Origin: Fundicoccus_A sp052115865 | GTDB taxonomy: Bacteria > Bacillota > Bacilli > Lactobacillales > Aerococcaceae | NCBI RefSeq assembly: GCF_052115865.1 | Contig: NZ_JBQKME010000010.1 | Coordinates: 1-64,000 of the forward strand | Length of the DNA: 64,000 bases | Reading direction: 5' to 3' | Shown here: piece after piece, positions 7,546 to 16,954 of the stretch | Numbering within the stretch: position 1 is the stretch's first letter | Layout of the letters: every line of letters starts with the position of its first letter | Made by a program: the position numbers and the translations under genes | Notes under the pieces: generated by a model | Told to the model about the DNA's origin: nothing | Database searches by the model: none | The model's input: the letters and a program-made list of their open reading frames with translations, nothing else

Positions 7546-8310
7546 ATGCTAGCAGTAGATCGAAGAAAAATCATATTAGACCGTATCGTTAGTGAACAGT
7601 CAGTGACTGTCTCTGAACTCGCGTCACATTTAAATGTTACTGAGGAAACCATCCGTCGTGACTTATTGAAACTTGAAAACAATGGTTTAATCAACCGAGT
7701 ACATGGTGGAGCTACAGCAAAAGAAAATATTAAAGAAGATTTACCCTATACCACACGTAATATCCAACATACAAAAGAAAAAGAAACAATTGCAGACTTA
7801 GCCGTTAAATTAATATCGAATGGAGCATCACTGATGGCAGATGCAAGTACTACTGTTTTTGAATTAATCAAACGGATTGATAATTCATTAAGTGAAGCAA
7901 CAGTTATTACTAACTCTTCTTACTTGTTATATATGTTCAATTCAACGAGTATTAATTTCATTTCTACCGGGGGGACACTCCGTAAAAATTCATTTTCATT
8001 AGTGGGTAGTCTTGCCATACAATCTCTGTCTAAATTTAATGCTGATTATGCTGTATTTAGTTGTAAAGCCATTTCTCAAAATGGTTTTGCAATGGATTCT
8101 AATGAACTGGATGTAGATATCAAACGCGAAATGATGCGACGTGCTAAGAAAATCATATTATTAGTGGATTCTTCAAAATTTGATCAAACGTCGTTTGTTA
8201 ATCTTTTTTCTGTAGATGAAATTGACATTATTGTCACTGACACCAAGCCTAACATTGCTTGGCGAGAATATTTAGAAAAACATCATATTAAATTAATTGT
8301 AAAGGAGTAA
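7546..8310 (+). CDS. DeoR-family regulator, likely of rhamnose catabolism
   Basis: This cytoplasmic repressor-type protein (about 254 residues) has an N-terminal winged helix (VSELASHLNVTEETIRRDLLKLENNGLI at about residues 20-47, followed by the classic RVHGGA). A C-terminal DeoR sensor domain carries the MADASTTVFEL, STGGTLRKNSFSLVG and LLVDSSKF motifs that bind phosphosugars in the family. The ATG at 7546 is preferred to GTG 7537 because AGGTG lies at correct spacing before it. It is followed after four bases by rhaM, and it faces the rhaB stub, so control of rhamnose genes is inferred. Its former targets on the other strand are gone. Confidence 0.85.
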   Translation: MLAVDRRKIILDRIVSEQSVTVSELASHLNVTEETIRRDLLKLENNGLINRVHGGATAKENIKEDLPYTTRNIQHTKEKETIADLAVKLISNGASLMADASTTVFELIKRIDNSLSEATVITNSSYLLYMFNSTSINFISTGGTLRKNSFSLVGSLAIQSLSKFNADYAVFSCKAISQNGFAMDSNELDVDIKREMMRRAKKIILLVDSSKFDQTSFVNLFSVDEIDIIVTDTKPNIAWREYLEKHHIKLIVKE

Positions 8311-8314
8311 AAGT

Positions 8315-8629
8315 ATGCATCGTATTACATCTGTTATGTCACTGAAAGAAAATATGGAAGTTGAATATAAAAAGAGACACGATGAAATTTGGCCTGAATT
8401 ACAAAGCTTACTCAAAGAACATACTGTAAGTAATTATTCGATTCATTTACATTCATCAACTAATCAATTATTTGCTTATTTAGAAGTCGATGACCTTGAT
8501 AAGTATAACCAACTCCCTAAACATCCATTGATGAAAAAGTGGTGGGAATATATGGAGGATATCATGGATACAAATCCTGATTCTTCCCCCGTTTCTATTC
8601 CTTTACTAGAAGTATTTTATTTAGAATAA
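8315..8629 (+). CDS. rhaM: L-rhamnose mutarotase
   Basis: This 104-residue protein interconverts alpha and beta anomers of L-rhamnose. The family features are a compact ferredoxin-like fold, the conserved YKKRHDEIWPEL stretch with the catalytic His near residue 21, the central SIHLHSSTNQLFAYLE strand, and the KWWEYMEDIMDTNPD end. Length equals the family norm. AAAGGAG precedes the ATG, and the gap to the DeoR gene is four bases, so they form an operon with the GH43 gene. With rhaB broken and no rhaA/rhaD in the window, its substrate may be used by genes elsewhere. Confidence 0.9.
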   Translation: MHRITSVMSLKENMEVEYKKRHDEIWPELQSLLKEHTVSNYSIHLHSSTNQLFAYLEVDDLDKYNQLPKHPLMKKWWEYMEDIMDTNPDSSPVSIPLLEVFYLE

Positions 8630-8660
8630 TCCATAATTATAATAAGGAGGAGAGTATATT

Positions 8661-9542
8661 ATGCCGTATCTTTTTGTTCATTTCATCGGTGAAGGACCTG
8701 ATGAAGAGCAAGTCTACTTTAGTTTAAGTAATGATGGCTTAAACTTTGAAGACCTTAATCAAGGTCAAGCTATTTTAAAATCTTCAATCGGTGAAAAAGG
8801 AGCACGTGATCCTTTTATTATTTATGATGAACAACATAATAAATACTTTATTATTGCAACAGATTTACGTATTGAAAAAGGCTTAGGCTGGCAAACTGCA
8901 ATTCATTCTGGCAGTCGCGATATTCTCGTTTGGGAATCTGACGATTTAATTCATTGGACTAAGGAACGTTCTGTAACATTAGCCCCTCAAGAAGCGGGTA
9001 ACTTATGGGCGCCTGAAGTTATTTATGACGATTATAAAGAGTCTTTTTTAGTTTTTTGGGCCTCTCAAGTTAAAGGTAAACATTGTATTTTTTATGCATA
9101 TACAAAAGATTTCGTGATATTTACAAATCCAGAGTTATTTATTGAAAAAACAGAAGATGTGATTGATACGACAATTGTGTATGACCAAGGATTTTATTAT
9201 CGATTCACTAAAAATGAAGAAAATAGTCGCATTTTTATGGACCGAAGCACTGATTTAACTGGTGATTATAACCCGATTCATTCAAGTTACTTGGAACAAT
9301 TAGAAGGAGTGGAAGGCCCGCAAATATATCAATTAGATGACGGCGTCACCTGGGCTTTGATTACAGATCAATTCAAAAAAGGAACTGGCTACTCCATTGC
9401 CTTATCGACAGATTTAGCATCTGGTGAATTTAAGCCACTTAAGTCGGATGAATATGATTTTGGGAAAACCATCAAACGTCATGGTAGTGTGATTAAAATT
9501 AATGACCAAGAAGCAGATGCTTTAAAGATGCATTTTAAATAA
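8661..9542 (+). CDS. GH43-like five-bladed beta-propeller glycosidase
   Basis: This 293-residue protein has no signal peptide, so it acts in the cytoplasm on imported oligosaccharides. GH43-type blocks are visible: GARDPFIIYDE near residue 50 with the conserved Asp, NLWAPEVIYDD near 115 with the WAPE motif, and GVEGPQIYQLDDG near 220 with the likely acid Glu. The N-terminal strand YLFVHFIGEG resembles arabinosidase/xylosidase-like GH43 subfamilies with shortened ends. GGAGG precedes the ATG. As third gene after deoR and rhaM it probably trims rhamnose-containing oligosaccharides such as pectin side chains; the substrate is inferred only from context. Confidence 0.75.
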   Translation: MPYLFVHFIGEGPDEEQVYFSLSNDGLNFEDLNQGQAILKSSIGEKGARDPFIIYDEQHNKYFIIATDLRIEKGLGWQTAIHSGSRDILVWESDDLIHWTKERSVTLAPQEAGNLWAPEVIYDDYKESFLVFWASQVKGKHCIFYAYTKDFVIFTNPELFIEKTEDVIDTTIVYDQGFYYRFTKNEENSRIFMDRSTDLTGDYNPIHSSYLEQLEGVEGPQIYQLDDGVTWALITDQFKKGTGYSIALSTDLASGEFKPLKSDEYDFGKTIKRHGSVIKINDQEADALKMHFK

Positions 9543-9546
9543 TCGT

Positions 9547-9587
9547 AAATTCACAGTCGCTGTCTGACAGTGACTGTGAATTTTTTA
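9547..9587. terminator. Bidirectional terminator
   Basis: AAATTCACAGTC and GACTGTGAATTT form a 12-bp stem, with CTG/CAG pairing inside the loop, followed by TTTTTATT. It separates the GH43 gene from the convergent GH35 remnant. Confidence 0.85.
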
Positions 9588-11417
9588 TTAACTAATGATT
9601 GTTTGGTGAACTTCTATAATGTCAATACTCCTTAATTCCACCAAATCTGGATTCATATCTTTAAAATCATAGTAGACGTCTTCGGTTGGTTTAAATATGT
9701 TCAAAATTAATTCACTTGGATTATCAAAACGTTGCAATGAAACTTTCCAATTGCCGTCAATCATAAAGTGGTCTGCTATTAAATCATTTCCTTGCCATAA
9801 CTCACAGCGGTCAGCCATAAAGTTAATATTTAACAGATGCTTTTTCACTTGAGGATGATATGACAGCTTCAATTGATAAACCTTTACATCTTCTGTCCCC
9901 TTTACTAACTCAGCTTCAACAGATGATTTTGTAGGAAATGGAACTGTTATAATTTGTTTTTTCATGGATGGATAAGCTGTTATACTTGTCGGTTTATCAT
10001 ATTCCAAGATAAGTTCATCATCAAATATAAAACAGTCAGAATCTGATACATATAATTGCTTGTTAAAGATGAAATTTCTTTCAATTTCATGGTTCGTTAA
10101 AATCAAATACTTTGGTACTAGCCCTTCGAAAATAATCTCAGCTTTTTCAGGATTAGGATGGACAAAGATGAGTGTGTTGTCAATCATACCCCATAACTGA
10201 GCGTTGCTAGCTTTAACAATACTCCCATTAATGGTTAAATTATAGGGTAGTATACGAACTTCATTACTATCAAGATCAAACATAGGGACTTGAATCTCTT
10301 CATTTTCTAAATTAACACCCAATTCAATCTGCTTAATCTTTTCACGCTTGAAAATCATAAGAAATAATCGGTAAATCATTCGGATATCCTGTGGCTTTAC
10401 TTTCCTGTAAAGTCGATAACTTCCCAATCGGATTAGAACCGCCATGATACATATAATAACCGAGCAAATTAGCACCAGATGCAAATTTAGCAATTGCTTG
10501 CTGGGCAATATCAACCCCATCAATATAGAGACGGCGATGGTGGGTAACCTGAAGACCTCCCCCCAATTCAGCCGTTGTATAAGGGTATTTTGCAACATCT
10601 TGTCCATCAACTCGGTGTGTAAATTGAAAATCACTCGCTATGTCATCACTATCTCTGACTGCATGAAAAAGGAAATTTTTACTTGGCGCAATTTTTGCAG
10701 TAGTCTGCGCCCAAGGTGATTCAACATAGCCACCAAAAACTGGCAACATTTCATTGACCCAAATCCCTCCGCCCCATGCTGTCGCAGTATAATAAGGAAC
10801 TTCAAAGCCGATATCTTTCAAGCTATCATATAGCCATTCCATATGCGCTACACCATTTGGTCCATTATCACCACCAACATGACCATATTCATTTTCGACT
10901 TGAATACCGATGATCGGACCCCCTTCTTTATCAAACAAACCTTTTACCATCGAATAAATATTAGTAAAAAACTTCTGAACATAGGATTGATAAGTTGGAT
11001 TGTTTGTTCGAATATCATTGGTTTCTTCCAAAAGCCAATCAGGGAAGCCACCATTTCTTACTTCACCATGTACAAAAGGACCAACGCGTAAAAAAACTTC
11101 AATTCTAACTTATGGCAGAGTTCAATAAAGTACCTTAAGTCATAGTTTTCATGACTTAGCCAATTCCCTTTTTCTTCTTCATGATGGATCCAGATAACAT
11201 AGCTTGCGATAATTTCGATGCCACCTGATTTCATTTTCCAAAGTTCTTGCCCCCATTCTTCTTTGGGATACCTTGAATAATGAAATTCTCCCATAATCGG
11301 AATCCATGGTTGACCATCTTTTGTAAAATAATGACTGTTAGCAGAATAGAATCCTTCTGTCAGAAAATCTTGTAGAATATAAGGATTTTTAGGAACAGTG
11401 ATATTTATTTTGTACAT
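9588..11417 (-). pseudogene. Degraded GH35 beta-galactosidase
   Basis: Three blocks in different frames together resemble an intracellular GH35 enzyme. Block one (11058-11417) carries MGEFHYSRYPKEEW and GIEIIASYVIWI. A run of seven T near 11085 then breaks the frame; with eight T it would continue FFLRVGPFVHGEVRNGGFPDWLLEE into block two. Block two (10342-11031) has the acid/base GIQVENEYG, the nucleophile region YTTAELGGG and YMYHGGSN, and stops at ISYDFQA. Block three (9588 to about 10365) resumes at the C-terminal strands (EEIQVPMFDLDSNEVRILPYNL), apparently after an internal deletion of over 100 residues. The apparent N-terminus of the long frame up to 10634 is only a shadow of block two. 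Confidence 0.85.
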
Positions 11418-11440
11418 TCCAATTCTCCTTTATATAATAT

Positions 11441-11481
11441 AAAAGAATCTAAAAATCAAAAAGCGATTCTTAGATTCTTTT
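11441..11481 (-). terminator. Terminator after the GH42 gene
   Basis: AAAAGAATCTAA and TTTAGATTCTTTT pair on the minus strand around a 15-base loop, followed by an AT-rich run. It separates the GH42 gene from the GH35 remnant. Confidence 0.6.
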
Positions 11482-11497
11482 GTAAAAAAATTTGTTA

Positions 11498-13984
11498 TTA
11501 CAATGATTTTTCAAACTCTAATATTTGATATTCATACGCTTGTAATGATACTTGTCCTGCTGTTAATTCTGCTCCAGTCAATAAATCATGACTAGCCTTA
11601 TGTAGTGAGTATTCCTTCGTTTCGTTGGACATATTGCATAGGTAAATTTGAATTGAATTTTCAGTTTCCCTACGATACTTTTTCAAGCCATCGCCAATAC
11701 GTAAAAGTTGGCGATCTGTTTCAAAAACAAGTATTTCTTCATCAACAAATCTATCCCAAAGGCTGCTTTCATTTAATAAGCGTGGTAACCCACCCAAATA
11801 AATAACTTCGCCCTTATCCATTTTTCGTTTTGCTGCGATGATATCTTGATTTTGCCCTTCAAACAAAACAGTCCAGTTGTCGTTGGTATTAAAACGCGTA
11901 ACTAATCCAGCGAATGGATTTACTTCTTCTTTATAGGATGCATGAAAGTCAATCTTTTGTACTGAGTACTGCTTAATCTGATCTAATTGTAGCCATTCAC
12001 CAACAATTCCTAACCCATTGTTTACTGGCCAAGCTAATTCTTCTGTCCGGTCCCCTGTCATAGGCCCAAGTATGAGTTTCCCTCCAGTTTCAACAAAGGA
12101 TTGAAGTTTAACGAGCATTTCTGGACTAACCCAGCGGATAAACGGCACAATCATCAGATCAAAATCTTCATAAGAGCTTGTTTCATGAATCACTTCTAAA
12201 TTGATTCCTTTACGAATCAATGAACCATAATACTCCGTCACCAAGCCACGATGATTATAAAAGCCACCATGATCGATATTGTAAAAACGTTTAGCATGAT
12301 CTGAATACATAAATCCTATTTTCGCCGGCTGATAACGACTCTCGTCTAAAAATGGCGTCATTTCTTTTAAAAGCTGACCATTTTTAACGACATCATCATA
12401 GCCGACTCCTGGCTCACCCGAAGTCGTTACAACAGTACTATGAGGTTGTTCAACGCCATAGGCATGGTTACGGAAATGCCAATAAGTAAAAGCTTTTAAA
12501 TTCCCTGCAAAGCCAGTAAATAACTCTGCTGTAATCCAACCTTCTGGTGCAGGAGAAATATAATTCTCAATGTGCCCTGCATGTGAAGTTGATGTTTCTA
12601 ATAGAAGGAATTCATTTCGATTAGGGCGAACATTCCGCCATCTGTCTAAATTTAAGGTAAAGGCAGGATAGTCGCTATATGGTGCATAGGTATCAAAACC
12701 TGCAATATCTAAATCTTCAAATAATTCATCATTTAGTAAATTAAAGCCAAAAGCAGTATTATGCGTGACAGCTTTTTTCGTTTCTAAACGTACTAAATGT
12801 GTTAAATTATGGGCAAAATCGTTTAATGACTCAGCTGTAAACTTGCGAAATGCATTCATTAAAGATGAATTATGCAAAAAAGGTGTGGTTGTTGGGAGTA
12901 CGACATCTTCAAATCGATCATAACGCTCACTCCAAACGGCTGTGCCCCAACTAGCATTAAGTTTTTCAATGGACTCATAGTGGACTTTCAAGTAGTCTAT
13001 CCAAAGATTTCGACAACTATCACAATAACATAAGTCCACATGGCATTTAAATTCATTGTCTAACTGAACAGCCACAACATTATCATATTTTTCTGCTAGC
13101 TTTGATACTTGTCGTGTCATTCGATAAGCATATTTTTGATAATCTGGATTATTCGTACAAGCATGTTGACGAGAGCCATGTTCCATAATTGTCCCATCAA
13201 GATTGACAATTTTTGATTCTGGATGTTTAACGGTTAGCCATCTTGGAGGTGTCGGTGTCGGTATACATAAACACACACTAATCTGATTATCTTGATAAAT
13301 TTTCAAGGCTGTTTCTATAATGCTTAAATCAAAATGACCTTCTTCAGGTTCAATATCACTCCAAATAAATTCTCCAATTCGAGCGAAGTTCATTCCAATA
13401 GAACGCATGTGCTTAACATCTTCTTCAAAGACTTCTTGACTCCAAACCTCGGGATACATACAGGCACCGTAATAATATTGATTAAATAAATCATCGCTTG
13501 ATATAACGTCTGTTAAGCGTAAAGTTAGGAAACGAACTATTTCAGTTGGGATATCTAGTTGATTTTTTGCATCTCGACTATAAAAACTATCGGTTGCCAG
13601 CGAAATATAACGATTAACATCATAAAAAGCTAATCCATTAGTTTTTGCAATTTTCTGAGTTTTAACACGGTCTTTTGCTGTAAAATCACTTTCAGCAGAA
13701 GAAGCTAATATGAGCTTTTGTGATCTTTTGTTTAAGTTTTCAATCCAAGCACTAAGGTTTTGATTCTCTAGTAGCTGACTATCTAACAACAATAACACTA
13801 TTGTATTGTTCCCGATTGAATTATCAGACAAGAAGATGTTATTCTTCTCGTCAAAACAAAGCTTTTCATCCACTTCAATCGATTGTTTGATTTCTGCTTC
13901 GATTGTTGATTTTAACGCTTCTTTCCATGATATTTGCATCGAACTTAAAAGTAATATTTTCATCAATACATTTTTTCTAAGCAT
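11498..13984 (-). CDS. GH42 beta-galactosidase with an extra N-terminal domain
   Basis: Residues about 168-828 form a GH42 enzyme. It shows the YYGACMYPEVW entry, RIGEFIWSDIEPEEG, the acid/base LDNEFKC (Glu 311) next to the metal-site cysteines CYCDSC, and the nucleophile LLLETSTSH (Glu 463), then the trimerisation and C-terminal beta domains. Residues 1-165 are not part of GH42. They have alternating strands and helices (TIVLLLLD, KLILASSAES, GLAFYDVN) loosely like the end of an SGNH hydrolase without its GDS motif. ATG 13984 sits oddly far from AGGAG; the best-placed ATG (13996) opens only a four-codon frame, so the start is uncertain, and Met 8 (MKILLLSS) is an alternative. It is cytoplasmic and would cut terminal beta-galactosides. 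Confidence 0.85.
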   Translation of the reverse strand: MLRKNVLMKILLLSSMQISWKEALKSTIEAEIKQSIEVDEKLCFDEKNNIFLSDNSIGNNTIVLLLLDSQLLENQNLSAWIENLNKRSQKLILASSAESDFTAKDRVKTQKIAKTNGLAFYDVNRYISLATDSFYSRDAKNQLDIPTEIVRFLTLRLTDVISSDDLFNQYYYGACMYPEVWSQEVFEEDVKHMRSIGMNFARIGEFIWSDIEPEEGHFDLSIIETALKIYQDNQISVCLCIPTPTPPRWLTVKHPESKIVNLDGTIMEHGSRQHACTNNPDYQKYAYRMTRQVSKLAEKYDNVVAVQLDNEFKCHVDLCYCDSCRNLWIDYLKVHYESIEKLNASWGTAVWSERYDRFEDVVLPTTTPFLHNSSLMNAFRKFTAESLNDFAHNLTHLVRLETKKAVTHNTAFGFNLLNDELFEDLDIAGFDTYAPYSDYPAFTLNLDRWRNVRPNRNEFLLLETSTSHAGHIENYISPAPEGWITAELFTGFAGNLKAFTYWHFRNHAYGVEQPHSTVVTTSGEPGVGYDDVVKNGQLLKEMTPFLDESRYQPAKIGFMYSDHAKRFYNIDHGGFYNHRGLVTEYYGSLIRKGINLEVIHETSSYEDFDLMIVPFIRWVSPEMLVKLQSFVETGGKLILGPMTGDRTEELAWPVNNGLGIVGEWLQLDQIKQYSVQKIDFHASYKEEVNPFAGLVTRFNTNDNWTVLFEGQNQDIIAAKRKMDKGEVIYLGGLPRLLNESSLWDRFVDEEILVFETDRQLLRIGDGLKKYRRETENSIQIYLCNMSNETKEYSLHKASHDLLTGAELTAGQVSLQAYEYQILEFEKSL

Positions 13985-14023
13985 CCAGCATGCTTATTCT
14001 CCTTTTTCTATTTAATAATTATA

Positions 14024-14037
14024 TTGTAGCGCTTTCA
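14024..14037. promoter_or_regulatory. cre-like site upstream of the GH42 gene
   Basis: TTGTAGCGCTTTCA fits the cre pattern with two mismatches and keeps the central AGCG. It lies about 40 bases before the GH42 start. Confidence 0.55.
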
Positions 14038-14107
14038 TTCATCTCCATCTAATGATTTTGAGTCTGAAACTATGCAGTTTCAACCATTTTTTCAGTGAAC
14101 ATAGCAA

Positions 14108-14129
14108 AAAAGGGCCTTTCGACCCTTTT
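14108..14129 (-). terminator. Terminator at the end of the AraC gene
   Basis: AAAAGGG pairs with CCCTTTT around an eight-base loop, and on the minus strand T-rich sequence follows. It overlaps the last bases of the AraC gene. Confidence 0.65.
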
Positions 14130-15075
14130 AATTATCTGGCGGAACTAGCCAACCATTATATTCAACTAATTGATGATCCTTGATCGCTGTCGTATTTTGA
14201 CGCCATTCACTAGGAGTAAGCCCATTTAACTTTAAAAACTGACGGTTAAAACTTGAAATAGATTGATACCCCACTGCCTCTGATATCATTAATATCGAGT
14301 CATTGGTTGAACTTAAACGACGCATAGCTGCATGAATCCGGACACTCGTAATATAACTCAAAGGCGTAGTATGCATGGTTTCATTAAACAAACGACGGTA
14401 ATGAGTTAAACTTAGATTGAGCATTTGCGCAAGTTGCTTGACACTTAAATTGCTATCAGCATAGTTTTTATGGATAAAATGGACACTCGATTCTATTCTA
14501 GTTTTTTTGACAATATCTTTTTGTTTTGGTGATACTTTATCTGAAAAATTTTCAGCAATCAGTTTCAATATAAATGATAACATCAAACTTCGAAAAAGCA
14601 TCTGATAATTTGCTTTTTTCTCCTCCAAGACACTTATCATTAAAGGGACTAGAAAAGCAATGTCTTCATTTTCATTTTCAGAAAATATTTTAAAAAAGTT
14701 AAACGAAAGTTTTTGCCATCCTTCCATAATTGAAGGATCCGATAAAACAGATGAAAAATATGGAAATAATAATTCCTCTAAATCCACAAATAAATATCCC
14801 CATTTACTTAATTGGCCAGGCGTTGAATACGTTGTATGAGCTACATCACTTGAGATAAAAGTTACATCTCCTTTTTCAAACGGATGAACATAATCTGCTG
14901 TTTCAATAACTCCGCTATTTGAATAACAAAAACCAATCTCAGTACAATTATGAAAATGTAATTCTTCTGCTGGAATATCAGAAATATACCATTCCTCGCC
15001 ACTTAATAGTAAGACAGGAAATTCCCGAGGTAAATTGTATTTACGAATCTCGACAATGGGTTTTCTTTTCATCAT
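14128..15075 (-). CDS. AraC-family regulator with cupin sensor
   Basis: This 315-residue cytoplasmic regulator has an N-terminal cupin-like ligand domain. Its ELHFHNCTEIGFCYSNSG segment near residues 38-55 and PFEKGDVTFISSDVAHTT near 64-81 give the usual histidine pattern. The C-terminal AraC pair of helix-turn-helices is SVKQLAQMLNLSLTHYRRLF and ILMISEAVGYQSISSFNRQF followed by GLTPSEWR. It is probably co-transcribed with the DUF624 and GH105 remnants and the importer genes upstream, and it precedes GH42. It therefore likely activates this galactoside/uronide region; the effector is unknown. Confidence 0.88.
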   Translation of the reverse strand: MMKRKPIVEIRKYNLPREFPVLLLSGEEWYISDIPAEELHFHNCTEIGFCYSNSGVIETADYVHPFEKGDVTFISSDVAHTTYSTPGQLSKWGYLFVDLEELLFPYFSSVLSDPSIMEGWQKLSFNFFKIFSENENEDIAFLVPLMISVLEEKKANYQMLFRSLMLSFILKLIAENFSDKVSPKQKDIVKKTRIESSVHFIHKNYADSNLSVKQLAQMLNLSLTHYRRLFNETMHTTPLSYITSVRIHAAMRRLSSTNDSILMISEAVGYQSISSFNRQFLKLNGLTPSEWRQNTTAIKDHQLVEYNGWLVPPDN

Positions 15076-15091
15076 TTCTCACTTTCCTAAT

Positions 15092-15711
15092 TTATTCAGC
15101 GCTTTGTCGCAATAATACTTGTCTAACAATTCGATTTAATAAAAATGACTGAACATAGGCTGTTGTTGATAAACCAATTAACATATAAAACATCAAGAGA
15201 TAAGGAGTCTGACTTGGAAACCAATAAACCATTAAAATAGTTGGCAAAATCTTCATTAAGCTGATTAATATTATTTGTGGTAAAAAACCGATCAAGATAT
15301 AAAAGGTATTTTAAAATAATTTGGGAATTGAGCTAAAAGTGGAAAGCATGTTTGCGCATATAAGACAATTAATATTAGAAAAAAGATAATTAAGTAAGGT
15401 AGAAATTGAATCTCCAATTGATGTGTTTTAATCAATTGATAATCCCAATAGAGTAAAAATCCCACAACGACAAACATTAGCCAATAAATGGTAGCTTGCT
15501 TAAAGTTATCTTTAAAAGCTTGAAAGTAAAGTTTTATGGGGTAAGCTGCGTCATTTTTTGCTAGTCGCATCGTTACTGAATATAAAGCAGTGAGATTCGC
15601 CCCTATTGTAAACAAGGGTATACAAAACAGGAAAAATAAAATATTGAGGACTAACAAATCAAACACTTTAGTCATCAAGCGATGAAATTTCGAATCTAGC
15701 CAAAACATCAT
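15092..15711 (-). pseudogene. Frameshifted DUF624 (YesL-like) membrane protein
   Basis: A YesL-type integral membrane protein is split into 15292-15711 and 15092-15295. The first part has two to four helices and the DUF624 start (FDLLVLNILFFLFCIPLFTIG). It runs into a stop after KIPFIS. Adding one A to the AAAA run near 15307 would give FKNTFYILIGFLPQ and continue into the second part, restoring about 206 residues, the family norm. It overlaps the GH105 frame end by 44 bases and starts after GGAGG. Members accompany YesMN systems and sugar ABC importers; their biochemical role is not established. Confidence 0.85.
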
Positions 15712-16804
15712 CGTCCTCCTCGTTAGTAGTCAATGCAGGGATATTTATAAAAGCTTGTAAAAAGGGGTATCTGAATAAGACTTCTGTTAGAAAAACAATA
15801 GCTAACCCTTGTCCCCACCCTTGTAACCAGTCCTTTGAAATCTTACGATAACCTGCTTTATCTCTCATAACGGCAGTTCCTGCAGATACATTTAAAACAC
15901 GACCATCTGCTGTTATATTATTTAATATCCCTTCCAAAGACTTACTAATATACTTGTAATGTAGAGGATTATTCCATACTACCATGGCAGCAGCTATACC
16001 AGCCGAAGCAGAAATTTCTTCGTAACTCTCTTCATCGTCTAAAATTGTTCGCCATAGGCCGTTATCGGTTTGAAGAAATTTTAATGCCGATAGTTGTTCA
16101 TCTAACGATCCTTGAACATCCATAAATTGTGGATAGAGATAAGCCCCAGGCAAGAAGCAACCAACTTGTGATAAAGTATAAGCTGCCCAGGCATTAGCTC
16201 TCCCCCAATAAAAACCAGATAAATGGGTTTGGCTAGAATATTCAAAACCATGATAAAATAGACCTGTTTCACGGTTTTGCAAATACTGAATATGCCAATA
16301 GTATTGGTTTAAAGCATCATTAATTAGTTTTTCATCTTCAATGATAACGCCGACTCTTAACATAAACATGGCTGCCATAAATAAGGTATCTGCCCAAGCT
16401 TGCGTTGGAAAATCATTCCCATCCGATACAGTATGTTGTAGCACATTATCAGCAAATCGTAAGGCATCATTTTGTAAGTAATCAATCTTACTTAGTATTA
16501 GATCCCAGTAAACTGAATCATTCGTCGCTTCATATAATGTTATTTAACAATGTCCCATTGCACATTTATTAACTGTCCACTGACCAACAAATCCAATTTC
16601 TATCACCTCATCGATACGTGATTTTAACTGAGCCAATACTTTCTCATCCTTCGTCAATTCATAATATCGACAAATTCCATAATAAGCGACTCCAGTTCCC
16701 CAATCCCATGTTAAATCCATCTGCATTGTTCGTTGGATGATTGCCTTAATCTTAGTATCTAATTTTTTTTGAACAATATTTTCTTCTATCAGATTATTCC
16801 CCAT
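15668..16804 (-). pseudogene. GH105 unsaturated rhamnogalacturonyl/glucuronyl hydrolase, one stop codon
   Basis: One reading frame of 378 codons encodes a YesR/YteR-like GH105 enzyme but has a TAA at 16544-16546 between MGHC and ITLYEATND. Leu (TTA) is the likely original. The frame does not shift: the two parts start 360 bases apart. Family features are WDWGTGVAYYGICRYYE near the start, FPTQAWADTLFMAAMF with the catalytic Asp, and GFYWGRANAWAAYTL. The enzyme would hydrate the unsaturated uronic acid at the non-reducing end left by polysaccharide lyases. The ATG at 16804 has no clear ribosome binding site. It is the last broken step of an otherwise intact uronide operon. Confidence 0.87.
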
Positions 16805-16808
16805 TAAT

Positions 16809-16822
16809 AGAATGCGTTTACA
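16809..16822. promoter_or_regulatory. Weak cre-like site before the GH105 gene
   Basis: AGAATGCGTTTACA fits the cre pattern with two mismatches to the fixed bases and lies five bases upstream of the GH105 start codon. Confidence 0.3.
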
Positions 16823-16954
16823 TTATTTTAGCATAGATATTTATTTTTGTCCGAAGAACTTTTTATGGTTGGGTTATTATTTTTATTGATTTAATTGTAA
16901 ATAAAAAGCATTCCTTTGCATCTGACAGCCATACAAAGAAACACCTCATAAACT

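Noticed and set aside
10366..10634. N-terminal 90 residues of the long frame 9588-10634 as a real membrane-like protein
   Set aside because: They overlap the conserved GH35 block 10342-11031 in another frame and have no ribosome binding site; only the part below about 10365 is GH35-derived.
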